A stretch of 64,000 nt of DNA from G963662905 sp965230045 (GTDB lineage Bacteria; Bacteroidota; Bacteroidia; Bacteroidales; WRLA01): NCBI GenBank assembly GCA_965230045.1, contig OZ245940.1, positions 3,844,001-3,908,000 of the forward strand. The letters are read 5' to 3'. Under the pieces are notes generated by a model, which ran no database searches, was not told where the DNA came from, and was given only the letters and a program-made list of their open reading frames with translations. Within the stretch, counting starts at the first letter, position 1; every line of letters begins with the position of its first letter. Of this stretch, positions 36,458 to 46,723 are shown piece after piece. Made by a program: the position numbers and the translations under genes.

Positions 36458-37597
36458 TTAAAAACTTTGAAGGTCTTTGTTGGGGTCTTTGCTTACTGGC
36501 AGTTCCAGTGTGAATGTACTGCCTTTGCCCGGCTCACTGACACAATAAAGCTTTCCATTGTTCCGGGCAGCAAACAGGCGGCTGATTTCCAAGCCGAGGC
36601 CAAAACCTTTTTCGCGTTTTGTGCCCCAGGTAGAATAATGCTGATCGCTGAAAATTTTCCCGATCTCCTCACTGCTCATGCCTTTGCCATTATCTTTCAC
36701 ATTCAGATGACAAGCGTTTTCCGAGAAACTACAATCCACGGAAACCTCTCCTCCGGTGGGTGTATATTTCAGTGCATTATTGAGCAAATTGCGTATAATA
36801 ACTTCAACGGTATTTGCATCGGCCTGAACATAATAGTCTTCGAGCAAATTGCTATAAAGGTTAATGCCTTTGCGCGCTGCCATTGGCTGCAAAAAGTTTA
36901 CCATTTTATCGGCAAGAAGCGAAATATTAAGCTGTTTTATGTCGTATTGAATTGCCTCTTTTTGCGATCGTGCCCAAAGCAGCACATTTTCCATTGTGGT
37001 AGAAATACTTTTCAAACTCTCGTGGAGGCTCAACATAAAAGATTTCATATCGCGTTCGGAAAGGCTGACTTCTCCCCGTGCGATGCTTTCTGTAGAAACT
37101 GCCGCCGTGCTCAATGGCCCAAGCAGGTCGTGCGACATCATGCTCATCAGCAGGTCGCGGGTTTTATTTGCGCGCAGCAGATGCTCGTTTTTTCGCGCCA
37201 ATTCATTACGTGCCTCACGCAAATCCAATTGATTACGAACACGTTGATACAGTTCATGCCCATTAAAAGGTTTGGTGATATAATCGGCTCCACCGCTTTC
37301 GAAGCCTTTTACAATACTTTGGATATCGGCTCTTGCGGTTAAAAAAATCACCGGAACATCTTTGTAGTAATCCTGCTCTTTAAGTTTCAGGCACACATCG
37401 TATCCTTCGGTATCGGGCAACATGATATCGAGAAGGATCAGGTCAAAATTAATCTGCCCGGCCTTTTTCAGAGCCTGTTCGCCGTCCATAGCAAAGCTGA
37501 TGTTGTAGCCATATTTACGTAAAAAATTAGCAGCTACCTTGATATTCTCTGCGATATCATCAACAATCAGGATTTTATATTCACTTTTATGTTTCAT
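36458..37597 (-). CDS. Receiver-histidine kinase
   Basis: From ATG at 37597 the product is 379 residues. A receiver domain (Asp57 in LILLDIMLPDTEG, Lys in DYITKPF) is followed by a dimerisation domain with phospho-acceptor His156 in MMSHDLLGP and a HATPase domain (NLLNNALKYTPTGG, DNGKGMSSEEIG, GFGLGLEIS, GKGSTFTLELP). It has no membrane segment. Receiver-first kinases act as relays from a larger sensor kinase, here the upstream gene, whose stop codon it overlaps by 11 bp. A GTG start at 37609 is possible but less likely. Its receiver is closely similar to that of the downstream cyclase, suggesting duplication. Confidence 0.9.
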   Translation of the reverse strand: MKHKSEYKILIVDDIAENIKVAANFLRKYGYNISFAMDGEQALKKAGQINFDLILLDIMLPDTEGYDVCLKLKEQDYYKDVPVIFLTARADIQSIVKGFESGGADYITKPFNGHELYQRVRNQLDLREARNELARKNEHLLRANKTRDLLMSMMSHDLLGPLSTAAVSTESIARGEVSLSERDMKSFMLSLHESLKSISTTMENVLLWARSQKEAIQYDIKQLNISLLADKMVNFLQPMAARKGINLYSNLLEDYYVQADANTVEVIIRNLLNNALKYTPTGGEVSVDCSFSENACHLNVKDNGKGMSSEEIGKIFSDQHYSTWGTKREKGFGLGLEISRLFAARNNGKLYCVSEPGKGSTFTLELPVSKDPNKDLQSF

Positions 37598-40500
37598 CTT
37601 CGGGCACACAATTTTCTAGTTTTTCCCATTCCTGCGGGAACTGCCTCAGGCTGTTACTGAGTTTATCCAGGTCAAAATTAATGATTTGTTCGTTAAGTTG
37701 CGATGAATATCTCATAAAATCAGGATGATGCGTCTCGGCGGCAAAAGCATTTAAAGCCTGGCTAAAAGCCTCGAGATCGTCGGAAAGCTCCTGTTCGACA
37801 GCAGTATTATAAAGTTGCCACAGCTGGTCGCGATGCTGAGAAAGCAGTTTTTGGATATCCGGTGAAAGCTGTTGCACCTTGCTGTTGGGGCCTATCTCGG
37901 TTTTGGGCATCTTTTCCAGCACTTTTACGGCAGGAATATAATCCATAATGCGTGCAAAAAGCTGTTCGCTGGGAATTGGTTTGAAGAGCATCGCATGAAA
38001 CATCCCTTCAGAAACTTTTTCACGTTCTGTGCTCATGACCGAAGCCGTAATGGCGATAATCGGAATGTCCTTCCAATCAGCACTTTCGCGAATAATTTGT
38101 GTTGCTTCATAGCCATCCATGACCGGCATGCGCAGATCCATTAAAATCAGATCGGGTTTTTGAATTCTCATCTGCCCCAGCGCCTCGCGACCATTTGAAG
38201 CCTCCAAAGTTTTTAACCCTTTGGCACTTAGGCTCTCGGTCAGGAATTTCCGGTTCAGCTCAATATCGTCCACAACCAAAACGCATTGACCGTCAAAACG
38301 CAGCGCAGAAAGGTCAATATCAGGTACTTCATCATTTTTCATCTGCAAACCGTCACTGATTTTCACATTTTTGAAGCTCACTTTAAAAACAGAGCCTTTT
38401 CCCAATTCGCTGGACAGGCTGATTTGTCCGCCCATCATCTCTACAAGCCGCTTGCTTATTGCCAGTCCAAGGCCGGTGCCCCCATACTTTCTGTTGCTCT
38501 GTCCGGCCTGCTGGCGGAATGCTTCAAAAATAAGCTTTTGCTGATCGCGTGCAATACCGATACCGGAATCTTCCACAAGTATGCTCATATCAATGGCCTT
38601 TTTTCCGGGATATTCAAATGTTTTAAGCAGTTTCAGGCGCACAAAACCGCGATGCGTGAACTTTATGGCATTGCCTACCAGATTGAAAATCACTTGTCTC
38701 AGGCGGATTTCATCAAGGATCAGCCGTTGCGGCAAATCATCATCATATTCCAGGATAAAATCAAGTTGCTTTTCTTCGATGCGCAGTGAAAATATCTGCC
38801 GCACTTCTTCCATCAATGATTTAACAGAAACGGCTTCAGGTTGCAGTTCCATGCGTCCGGCTTCAATTTTCGACAAATCCAGAATATCATTAATCAGCAT
38901 CAGCAGGTTTTTTCCGCCGGTTTTTATGGAATCGAGATAGCTTTTCTTTTTAGGATCTTCGATAAGTGATTCCAGCAAATCGGTAAAACCGATCACAGAA
39001 TTCAGCGGCGTGCGTATTTCGTGGCTCATATTTGCCAGGAATTCGCTTTTGGAGCGGTTTGCCTCGCGCGCTTCCTTCATGGCATATTCCAGTTTTTGCT
39101 GCAGATTTTTTGCATCGGTGATATCGATAATGGTGCCAATCGCGAGACGTTCATCATTGGGTCCAAAGAAGGAAGAAACCGAAAGGTCGGCCCAAAACCA
39201 GCTGCCATCTTTACGGATGTAGCGCTTTTCGAAACGGTAGCTGGAGATATTTCCCCGAAACAGCTGATATAGCCAATCGGCATTTCGCTGGCGATCTTCC
39301 GGATGTGACACCTCACTGACATTCAATTTTTTAAGCTCGTCTTGAGGATAGCCAAGCATATTAAGAAAAGTATTGTTGAACTCACGGAAATTTCCTTTTT
39401 CATCGAGCACATCCATCCCAATGGCGGCATGATGAAAAATGGCGGCAAAATTACGTTCGCTGCGCATCCGTGCTTCTTCAGCTTCTTTTTGATCCGTCAA
39501 ATCATTAATAACCAGCACCATACCATTATGATCCCCGCGCTCATCGGTAAGCATGCTCAACGAGCTCAGGCTGACCAAAGATGTTCCATCGCGTTTGAAC
39601 AATAGAGTTTCTCCCAGCCAATTGCCACTGTCGTTCAGTTTTTGACGGATTTCCGGTGGAATTCCGGGGCTTTCATTTCGATGCCAGAACATGCGCAAGT
39701 CATTTCCTTTACACTCCTCCAGCTTCCAGCCCAGCAGTTTTTCAGCGGAAGCATTCATAGTCAGTATTTTGTATTCCTCATCGGTAGAAATAATGGCATC
39801 GGTTACATTTTGGAGGATGCGGGCCTGATATTCCAATTGATCCTGAAATGCTTTGCGCTTGCTAATATTGGTAAGCACGATCCCAATGTAGGCCGGTCGT
39901 TCATCATAATCATTGATCACAAAGAAATTCTGCAATGTTGGTATGCGCGCGCCATAAGCACCGATGATATCCATTTCGCCCATCCATTGACCGCCTTTCA
40001 AAAGTTTTGGCCAGATTTCCTCCCGGATAAAAGTGGCAGAATCTTCATCATAAAGTTTAAAAATATCTTCACCGAGACCGTCTTCCAGAGCTTTTCGGCC
40101 ACACATTTCCTGCAAACTCGGATTTTGGTAGCTTAAGCGGGCATCCAGACTGCACATCCCAAATCCCAAGCCGCTTGCATCGACAAGGCGTTTAAAAATT
40201 TTCAGTTGCTGCTCCGTATTTTTCAGCTCGGTTATATCGTTCATACTGATAACAATACGCTCAATATCACGACTTTCGGACACTACATTAATTATTTTAA
40301 TATCCATAAAAGCCGGACGTGCCGAAGCGCTAAACGAAAGCCAATGTTGTTCGCGCAAAGAACCTTCTTTTTTGACCCGTAGAAGCAGAGACTGCAGCAA
40401 TTCCGCATTACTTACATCCTCAAAAATATCACTGATCTGCGTTCCCAGCACTTCTTCTTTTTTGCGTTTCAGCTTAATTGCCAGGCTGTTGCTAATTGCA

Positions 40501-42266
40501 TGAAAAGAAAAATCCATATCAATTAAAGCCATATACTCACCGGAAGCATTGATAATCAACCGGTAATCTTCGAGATGTTCTTCGTATTGCTTGCGCAGGC
40601 TGATGTCCTGCGTAGCTCCGGTTACATAGAGCTGGGCGGTTTCCGTATCTTCGGTAATTTGTGCAGCCCACGAAATCCAATGCAGCTGATCATTGACAAT
40701 CAAGCGGTATCGACCTTCGGAAGCATTTATTTTACGGTTCAGCAGATTGTTCAGATGTTGTATAAAAAGGGTGCGGTCTTCGGGAAGGATATTTTCCGGC
40801 GCTAGATAATCCAGCCCACGTGCCAGGGAAGTTTTTTTCTGATTATGAATCCGGCACCATTCATCGGAGCATTGGATCCTTTGGTTGCTCAAACTGATTT
40901 GCCAGCTTCCTGTTTTAGCCAGTGCCTGAGCAACATTCAGTATTCCCTGGCTCATTCTGAGGCGCGCTTCTGCCCTGCCCCTTTCTTCAATTTCGGCATG
41001 CAGACTTAAAGTACGCTGGCGCACCCTTTTTTCGAGATCTTTATTTAACTCACTAATTGTTTTGTTTTTCCTATCGGTTTCTTCTTTGGCCTTCAGCAAT
41101 GCGTCTTCGGTTTGCTTTTTTTGTTCCACTGTTTCTACGAGATGCAGAAAACTACGGTTCATTTCGCCAATTTCGTCCTTTCGGGATGTATCTACACCCT
41201 TGAAACCGCCGGTCTGCCCGCGTGTCAGCAAGCGCAGGTTTCGCGACATATTCCCAACCGGACGTCCAAAAAACTTAATTACCAGAAACAGCAGAAGCAG
41301 AATACTGATACTACCTGCCAGGCCCACGATAATCAATTGGTTGCGCACTGCACGTGATGGCGCCAAAATAGCCTCTAGCGGGGTGCGCACCAGCAAAGAC
41401 CAATTCACATCCGCCCCCTTTATATGTATAGGATTATAAATATCGAGCGTTTCAGGCTCATTTTGATTTCGGGGATTTTGCAGGCTCAGGCTTTTGCCGT
41501 TTAAAACAGCATTTTTGATCAGTGTATCTTCAACAAAAGGTTTATAAATACTGCCAGTACGCATTTCTCTTTCCGAATCCATGGCTATGGCGCCATTGGC
41601 AGCAATGACGAAATTACTGCCATCACCAAAAATTTTACGTCCATGCAGTTGATGGTAAATATACTCCAGGCTCAGGTCAATGCCCACAACGCCGGAAAAT
41701 TTATTGCGTACATAAACAGGCGCAATCGCATTAACGACATAAATACCATTGTACAGAAAAGGATTGCTAAAAAGGATACGGCCCTCTTTTTTGGGAATTT
41801 GGTAATAATCGGCAGTATCGTAATATCGGTCGGCCTCCACCCACACTGAATCTTTATTGCGCAACCAACTTGTGAGCAAGCGGCCACTGCTGTCGGAGGC
41901 CGGATGATTGACAAAAGCGGCATCTTTTCCATCGAATGCATTCGGTTCCCAAACCGTCCAAACCGCTGTATAGGCATTATTTTCATGCAGGATGTTGCGG
42001 AAAATACTGTCAACAAAATCGCGTTCTGTTAATTTCCATTCGCTCAATTGCCCAAGCGAATAGGCCAGCGTACGGGAAATGGCAATTGCCTGATTGAACT
42101 CATTTTGAATTTCAAGGCTTTGCCGGCTGGCATTTTCCACAGCAATATCAAAAGCATATTCGCGCGTATGCTCATCGAGCTTGTTGCTGATCATGATTTC
42201 TATTGTGCCAAACGAGAGGGTTATCGCCAAAAGAAATACGAGCAGTATTTTAGTACCGATTTTCAT
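37587..42266 (-). CDS. Large membrane hybrid sensor kinase
   Basis: From ATG at 42266 the product is about 1559 residues. A first membrane helix (LLVFLLAITLSFG) is followed by a periplasmic dCache-like sensor with WEPNAFDG and YYQIPKKEGR...SNPFLYNGIYVVNAIAPVY, a second helix (IIVGLAGSISILLLLFLVI), a HAMP domain and a coiled coil. Then come about five PAS modules (for example YKILTMNASAEKLLGWKLEE, FREFNNTFLNMLGYPQDEL), the HisKA box FLANMSHEIRTPLNSVIGF, a HATPase domain and a receiver (LILMDLRMPVMDGYEATQII). The C-terminal 90 helical residues look like a phosphotransfer domain lacking the active His. Cache domains bind small organic ligands; the ligand here is unknown. It leads the three-gene operon. 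Confidence 0.9.
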   Translation of the reverse strand: MKIGTKILLVFLLAITLSFGTIEIMISNKLDEHTREYAFDIAVENASRQSLEIQNEFNQAIAISRTLAYSLGQLSEWKLTERDFVDSIFRNILHENNAYTAVWTVWEPNAFDGKDAAFVNHPASDSSGRLLTSWLRNKDSVWVEADRYYDTADYYQIPKKEGRILFSNPFLYNGIYVVNAIAPVYVRNKFSGVVGIDLSLEYIYHQLHGRKIFGDGSNFVIAANGAIAMDSEREMRTGSIYKPFVEDTLIKNAVLNGKSLSLQNPRNQNEPETLDIYNPIHIKGADVNWSLLVRTPLEAILAPSRAVRNQLIIVGLAGSISILLLLFLVIKFFGRPVGNMSRNLRLLTRGQTGGFKGVDTSRKDEIGEMNRSFLHLVETVEQKKQTEDALLKAKEETDRKNKTISELNKDLEKRVRQRTLSLHAEIEERGRAEARLRMSQGILNVAQALAKTGSWQISLSNQRIQCSDEWCRIHNQKKTSLARGLDYLAPENILPEDRTLFIQHLNNLLNRKINASEGRYRLIVNDQLHWISWAAQITEDTETAQLYVTGATQDISLRKQYEEHLEDYRLIINASGEYMALIDMDFSFHAISNSLAIKLKRKKEEVLGTQISDIFEDVSNAELLQSLLLRVKKEGSLREQHWLSFSASARPAFMDIKIINVVSESRDIERIVISMNDITELKNTEQQLKIFKRLVDASGLGFGMCSLDARLSYQNPSLQEMCGRKALEDGLGEDIFKLYDEDSATFIREEIWPKLLKGGQWMGEMDIIGAYGARIPTLQNFFVINDYDERPAYIGIVLTNISKRKAFQDQLEYQARILQNVTDAIISTDEEYKILTMNASAEKLLGWKLEECKGNDLRMFWHRNESPGIPPEIRQKLNDSGNWLGETLLFKRDGTSLVSLSSLSMLTDERGDHNGMVLVINDLTDQKEAEEARMRSERNFAAIFHHAAIGMDVLDEKGNFREFNNTFLNMLGYPQDELKKLNVSEVSHPEDRQRNADWLYQLFRGNISSYRFEKRYIRKDGSWFWADLSVSSFFGPNDERLAIGTIIDITDAKNLQQKLEYAMKEAREANRSKSEFLANMSHEIRTPLNSVIGFTDLLESLIEDPKKKSYLDSIKTGGKNLLMLINDILDLSKIEAGRMELQPEAVSVKSLMEEVRQIFSLRIEEKQLDFILEYDDDLPQRLILDEIRLRQVIFNLVGNAIKFTHRGFVRLKLLKTFEYPGKKAIDMSILVEDSGIGIARDQQKLIFEAFRQQAGQSNRKYGGTGLGLAISKRLVEMMGGQISLSSELGKGSVFKVSFKNVKISDGLQMKNDEVPDIDLSALRFDGQCVLVVDDIELNRKFLTESLSAKGLKTLEASNGREALGQMRIQKPDLILMDLRMPVMDGYEATQIIRESADWKDIPIIAITASVMSTEREKVSEGMFHAMLFKPIPSEQLFARIMDYIPAVKVLEKMPKTEIGPNSKVQQLSPDIQKLLSQHRDQLWQLYNTAVEQELSDDLEAFSQALNAFAAETHHPDFMRYSSQLNEQIINFDLDKLSNSLRQFPQEWEKLENCVPEDET

Positions 42267-42271
42267 TAGGG

Positions 42272-42300
42272 CAAATATACTGTTAAAAGAACAAACCAAA
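42272..42300 (-). promoter_or_regulatory. Promoter of the signalling operon
   Basis: On the minus strand, TATATTTG (42279 down to 42272) is preceded after 17 bp by TTTG (42300-42297), fitting the Bacteroidota -7/-33 pattern. It lies directly upstream of the hybrid kinase ATG, so the leader would be very short. Confidence 0.5.
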
Positions 42301-42443
42301 TTAATTTTGAATATAAAGTCTGCCGAATCATCAGAATACGTTAAAAACCAAGTTCTCAGCACACAGTTTTCGTAAATCTTATTTTAATCGATACACATTT
42401 GTTTCGCCCTTGATTGGCATGGCAGACATAATATATCGCAGGC

Positions 42444-43742
42444 TCATTTTCTTAACAAATGCTCCAATAATCCGATAGCATAAAGCGGAACATTCAATAA
42501 CCAGCCATCGTCGCGAAAATCAGACATTGATGTTCGGACTGAAATTTCAGGATTATATTTTTGATGAAAGAACCTCAAGCTTTTTGCCATCAGGTTTTCC
42601 TCGGCTTTAACTTCAATAGGAATAATTTTAGTATCGGACTGCATGATAAAATCAACTTCTCCGCTTGAGCTTTCTGCAGACCAATAAAATAAATTACTCT
42701 GCAAAATCTGCTGATAAACAAATTGTTCTGTCAAAGCGCCTTTAAATTCTTCAAAAATCTTATTCCCTTCAATTATAGATTTTTTATCCAAACCTGATAA
42801 AGCAGCCAATAAGCCGACATCTACAAAGAACACTTTAAAAGCACTTAAATCCAAGTATGATTTTAAGGGCATTCCCGGCTTTGAAACACGAAAAACCTTA
42901 GAAATCAAGCCACTTCCGATTAACCACTCAATGGCCAATTCAAATTCTTTTGCCCTTGCTCCTTTTTTAATAAGCCCAAATACAAATTTTCTGCTTTCTC
43001 GTGATAACTGGGCAGGAATTGAGTTCCATACCCTGTTAATGCGGGGCACCAGCTCCATTGGTGCATGCTTGGCAAAATCATTTTGATAGGCTGACAGAAT
43101 ATTTCCTTGTAATGACCTTACTGAATCAAAATCCTGATTTTCAACAAAATCACGTACAACTTCAGGCATTCCCCCAATAAAATAATAGTACCGAAGGGTA
43201 GTGATATACTTTTCTTTAAAGGTTTTTATTAATTCCCATTTCATGCTAAAAAGCAGTTCAACGAGCATATCCTCGCCTGATGCCAATAAAAACTCCAAAT
43301 AAGATAATGGCTGCAGGTGAAGAAAATCAACTTTACCAACAGGAAATGATGATTTTTTTTGCAGGGAAATTCCAAGATAGGAGCCTGCAGCCATAACATG
43401 AAACTCAGGTGCATTTTCGTAAAAATATTTTAATGCGGTTACTCCCCTTTCGGCTTCCTGTATCTCGTCCAAAATGATCAAAGTATCCTCAGGATTAGCC
43501 TTCACACCGGTTTCAACATGTAAGGCCAAAAGAATTCGGGAAATATCAAAATCATTAGCAAAAAGGCTTTGCAATTGCTTTTTATCCTCAAAGTTAAGAT
43601 ATACAGTCTGTTTGTATTCATTCTTTCCAAATTCCTTCATCAACCAGGTTTTTCCAACCTGCCGGGCGCCCTGAAGCACCAAAGGTTTTCTGCCATTTTT
43701 ATTCTTCCAGGCAAGTAGTTGTCCGTAGGCAGTTCTTCTCAT
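42444..43742 (-). CDS. AAA_14 / DUF4143 ATPase, gene 1
   Basis: The 432-residue protein has an AAA_14 domain (Walker A LQGARQVGKTWLM, Walker B LIILDEIQEAER) and a C-terminal DUF4143 domain (VFFVDVGLLAALSG) that ends in a PD-(D/E)xK-like core, EVDFIMQSDTKIIPIEVKAE. The role of this abundant family is unsettled; a nuclease-like C-terminus and frequent horizontal spread are known. The gene stands alone. Directly upstream are three 32-bp repeat units overlapping its promoter. A second member with different repeats lies at 48.0-49.1 kb. Confidence 0.85.
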   Translation of the reverse strand: MRRTAYGQLLAWKNKNGRKPLVLQGARQVGKTWLMKEFGKNEYKQTVYLNFEDKKQLQSLFANDFDISRILLALHVETGVKANPEDTLIILDEIQEAERGVTALKYFYENAPEFHVMAAGSYLGISLQKKSSFPVGKVDFLHLQPLSYLEFLLASGEDMLVELLFSMKWELIKTFKEKYITTLRYYYFIGGMPEVVRDFVENQDFDSVRSLQGNILSAYQNDFAKHAPMELVPRINRVWNSIPAQLSRESRKFVFGLIKKGARAKEFELAIEWLIGSGLISKVFRVSKPGMPLKSYLDLSAFKVFFVDVGLLAALSGLDKKSIIEGNKIFEEFKGALTEQFVYQQILQSNLFYWSAESSSGEVDFIMQSDTKIIPIEVKAEENLMAKSLRFFHQKYNPEISVRTSMSDFRDDGWLLNVPLYAIGLLEHLLRK

Positions 43743-43781
43743 TTCAATTATATTTTATTCACATGAAATTAATTCCAATTT

Positions 43782-43883
43782 CAAAAATACACTTTTTAGT
43801 CGGAATTTCTGTAGAATTTCACACTTTTTAGTCGGAAATTTTGTTAATTTCTACATTTTTTAGTCGGAATTATAATTTAATTT
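43782..43883 (-). promoter_or_regulatory. Promoter plus three 32-bp operator-like repeats (gene 1)
   Basis: On the minus strand a -7 element TATTTTTG (43789 down to 43782) is followed upstream by three 32-bp units at 43788-43819, 43820-43851 and 43852-43883. The shared core is TTTTTAGTCGGAA on the plus strand, with the A exactly 32 bp apart in each (43798, 43830, 43862). Unit 1 covers the -7/-33 spacer, so a bound protein would block transcription. The rest of the gap to 44052 shows nothing recognisable. Confidence 0.7.
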
Positions 43884-44052
43884 ACAATTTTAATTAAATT
43901 TAAACAAAAATCTAAAGAGCCACATATGCCAGGAAAAAATCAATTTCAGAAGGTTCTATTCGATATTTCATGGAAAGGAGTAATGAGATATTCCAGAGAT
44001 CCATCCTCCCAATCCAAAGCAGTTTGTTCTGCGTCTGGGAATTAAGCCTAAA

Positions 44053-45456
44053 TCACTTTTTCTCCAGTAGCAGCACATTCTCCACATGATGCGTATGCGG
44101 GAACATATCCACGGGCTGTATGCGCGTAATCCGGTACATATCCGACATTAAGGCCACATCACGCGCCTGTGTTGCGGGATTGCAACTTACATAAACCACA
44201 CGTTTTGGGGCTACCTGCAAAATCCTGCGCACAATTTTTTCGTGCATTCCTGCTCTTGGTGGATCGGTAATTACCACATCGGGTTTGCCGTTTTCGCGTA
44301 TAAATTCATGCGTCAGCACTTTGAGCATATCGCCTGCATGAAAAACAGTATTGTTGATGCCATTGAGCTCCGAGTTGACACGTGCATCAAGGATTGCGGA
44401 TTCGATAAACTCGATTCCTACAACTTTTTTGGCATATGGAGCCACATAATTGGCAATGGTCCCGGTTCCTGTATAAAGGTCATAAACAATTTCATCGCCG
44501 CTAAGTCCGGCATATTCCAAAGTGAGGCGGTATAAAGCCTTTCCCTGTTCGGGATTCGTCTGGAAAAACGAAAGCGGCCCGATTTTAAATTTCAGTCCGT
44601 CCATTTCCTCGATCATATGGTCTTTACCATAATAAATATGGAATGGCAGATCGTTATAAATGTCATTGTGCTTGGTATTGATGGAATACACCAAACTGGT
44701 AATCTGAGGGAATTTCCCGAGCAGGAAATCCAGCAGCAGTTCCCGTTTTTCCGGATCATCCTCTCCAAAAACCACAAGCACCATCAAATCGCCGGTTGAA
44801 GTATTGCGCACGATCAAATTACGCAGTAAACCTGTCCAGCCCCTGATATTCAAAAAGCTCAGATCGTTTTCTATGGCAAAATCGCGCACAGCCAGTCGGA
44901 TTTGGTTGGAAGGTTCTTCCTGCAAGTGGCATTCATCAATATCCAAAACACGGTCCCACATGCCGGGCAGATGGAATCCCAAACCGTTGTACTGACGGTC
45001 TTCGGACGGTATTTTAAACTCTTCGGGCAAAATCCAGCGTTTATTTCCGAAGGTAAACTCCAGTTTATTGCGGTAGTTATAGATTTTTTCCGAAGGAAGT
45101 ATGGGCGCTATTTCGGGCAAATCCAGATGTCCGATGCGTTCGAGATTATCCACAACCTGCTTTTGTTTATAAAAAAGCTGATGCTGATAATCCATATTTT
45201 GCCATTTGCATCCACCGCATGTTCCAAAATGGACACATTTAGGGTCGGTGCGCTTTTCTGAATACTCATGGATTTTCACAGCCACGCCTTCGTTATATGC
45301 CTTACGGATTTTAGTTGTTTGAATATCAACCAAATCGCCGGGGACAACATAGGGCACGAAAACCACTTTATTCTCCAAACGTGCCACTGCTTTTCCCTGA
45401 GCTCCCGCATCGAGAATGCGCATATTTTCCAGCAAAGGCTTTTTTCTTTTTCCCAT
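44053..45456 (-). CDS. rlmD: 23S rRNA (uracil-5-)-methyltransferase RlmD
   Basis: The 467-residue protein has an N-terminal TRAM domain (KAVARLENKVVFVPYVVPGDLV), an iron-sulfur cysteine set (CVHFGTCGGCKW), and a Rossmann methyltransferase domain with VYDLYTGTGTIANYVAPYAK, DPPRAGMHEKIV and the catalytic VVYVSCNPATQARD. It is the TrmA/RumA-type enzyme that makes m5U in 23S rRNA; RlmCD-type dual specificity is possible. It is a stand-alone gene, complete and of normal length. Confidence 0.9.
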   Translation of the reverse strand: MGKRKKPLLENMRILDAGAQGKAVARLENKVVFVPYVVPGDLVDIQTTKIRKAYNEGVAVKIHEYSEKRTDPKCVHFGTCGGCKWQNMDYQHQLFYKQKQVVDNLERIGHLDLPEIAPILPSEKIYNYRNKLEFTFGNKRWILPEEFKIPSEDRQYNGLGFHLPGMWDRVLDIDECHLQEEPSNQIRLAVRDFAIENDLSFLNIRGWTGLLRNLIVRNTSTGDLMVLVVFGEDDPEKRELLLDFLLGKFPQITSLVYSINTKHNDIYNDLPFHIYYGKDHMIEEMDGLKFKIGPLSFFQTNPEQGKALYRLTLEYAGLSGDEIVYDLYTGTGTIANYVAPYAKKVVGIEFIESAILDARVNSELNGINNTVFHAGDMLKVLTHEFIRENGKPDVVITDPPRAGMHEKIVRRILQVAPKRVVYVSCNPATQARDVALMSDMYRITRIQPVDMFPHTHHVENVLLLEKK

Positions 45457-45647
45457 AGCATAAAAATTAAGTGGGCAAAAATACCTAAATCCCCCTTATG
45501 AACATCAATGCTTAAAATAAAATCTAAGCTCCTGCGTTTAAATCCTGACAGGCCATAAAGGCCATAAAGCAGCTGGATACATTAAATGCGATTTATCGTC
45601 TGATTTGTATTTTTGCATACTTTTACATCCAAATTAAGAATATAATT

Positions 45648-46721
45648 GTGAACAAGAAACTTCTACTTATAGCTTCGATCATCATCCTGATAAGCGGACA
45701 AAAATCTTTTGCACAAATTGGCGGCGACAATGTTTATGAATTCCTGAACCTGACCAGCTCTGCGCGGGCAGCAGCTTTGGGCAATAATATGATTGCCGTG
45801 AAAGACAACGACATCAATACGGCACTCAACAACCCTTCATTGATAACGCCTGAAATGCATAATCAGCTGGGATTGAGCTTTGTTGATTTCTATTCCGACA
45901 TCAATTACGGTTTTGTTTCCTACGGGCGTACGTTCAAAGAAATCGGGAGCTTTGTTGGATCGATGCAATACATTAATTATGGTACATTTACGGAAGCTGA
46001 TGCTACCGGACAAACTTACGGTGATTTTACTGCCGGCGAATACGCCATGACCATCGGCTGGGGCCGTAGTTTGGATTCCAATTTTTCGATTGGAGCCAAT
46101 TTTAAGATGATTTATTCTTCCTTGCATTCATATAATTCAATGGGAATGGCTGTGGATGTGGGCGGTTCGTACCACAACAGCGAGAAAAATTTCACGATTT
46201 CATTGGTTGCGCGCAATATCGGGATGCAGCTAAGTGCTTATGATGGCGGTGAACGCGAGCCTCTGCCCTTCGAAATTCAGCTGGGCTTATCCAAACGCTT
46301 GCAGCACCTTCCCTTCCGCTATTATATTATGGTCAATCATATGGAAAAATGGGACCTCACTTATGATGATCCGTTGGAAGAAGAGCTGGATCCGGTTACC
46401 GGCGAAGTGAAAGAAGACAGCGGCCTCTCAAAATTTGGCGATAAATTTATGCGCCATATTGTTGTGGGCGGAGAGATTAATCCCGTTAAAAGCCTGAGCA
46501 TCCGAATCGGATACAATTATCAGCGCAGGCAGGAGCTCAAAATAGCCGACAATGCTTCCACGGTTGGGTTTTCATGGGGTATAGGATTAAGGATCAAAGC
46601 ATTCAGCATTAACTACAGCCGATCCACTTACCATTTGAACGGCTCACCAAACTACATCACACTAAGCACCGATCTGGATAAACTATTCAAACGCAGCAAG
46701 CAAATTCCTAAGGAAGACTAA
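45648..46721 (+). CDS. porQ: Type IX secretion protein PorQ
   Basis: The 357-residue protein starts at GTG, with a signal peptide ending FAQI. The mature N-terminus GGDNVYEFLNLTSSARAAALGNN is the PorQ signature, and the rest is a PorV/FadL-like beta barrel (repeated alternating strands such as FVSYGRTFKEIGSFVGSMQYINYGTF). PorQ is a T9SS outer-membrane component that works with the sortase PorU and the attachment machinery. TATTTTTG at 45608-45615 is a possible -7 element. ispH follows after 2 bp. In many Bacteroidota porQ sits near cmk and ispH; cmk is absent here. Confidence 0.9.
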   Translation: MNKKLLLIASIIILISGQKSFAQIGGDNVYEFLNLTSSARAAALGNNMIAVKDNDINTALNNPSLITPEMHNQLGLSFVDFYSDINYGFVSYGRTFKEIGSFVGSMQYINYGTFTEADATGQTYGDFTAGEYAMTIGWGRSLDSNFSIGANFKMIYSSLHSYNSMGMAVDVGGSYHNSEKNFTISLVARNIGMQLSAYDGGEREPLPFEIQLGLSKRLQHLPFRYYIMVNHMEKWDLTYDDPLEEELDPVTGEVKEDSGLSKFGDKFMRHIVVGGEINPVKSLSIRIGYNYQRRQELKIADNASTVGFSWGIGLRIKAFSINYSRSTYHLNGSPNYITLSTDLDKLFKRSKQIPKED

Positions 46722-46723
46722 TC

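Noticed and set aside
36467..37342. 291-residue plus-strand frame opposite the receiver-kinase gene
   Set aside because: It mirrors the well-supported kinase and shows no domain of its own.
43788..43883. Possible small CRISPR array (three 32-bp units)
   Set aside because: The conserved part is only about 13-15 bp, the rest drifts gradually, and the units overlap a promoter; there are no cas genes. Operator repeats explain it better.
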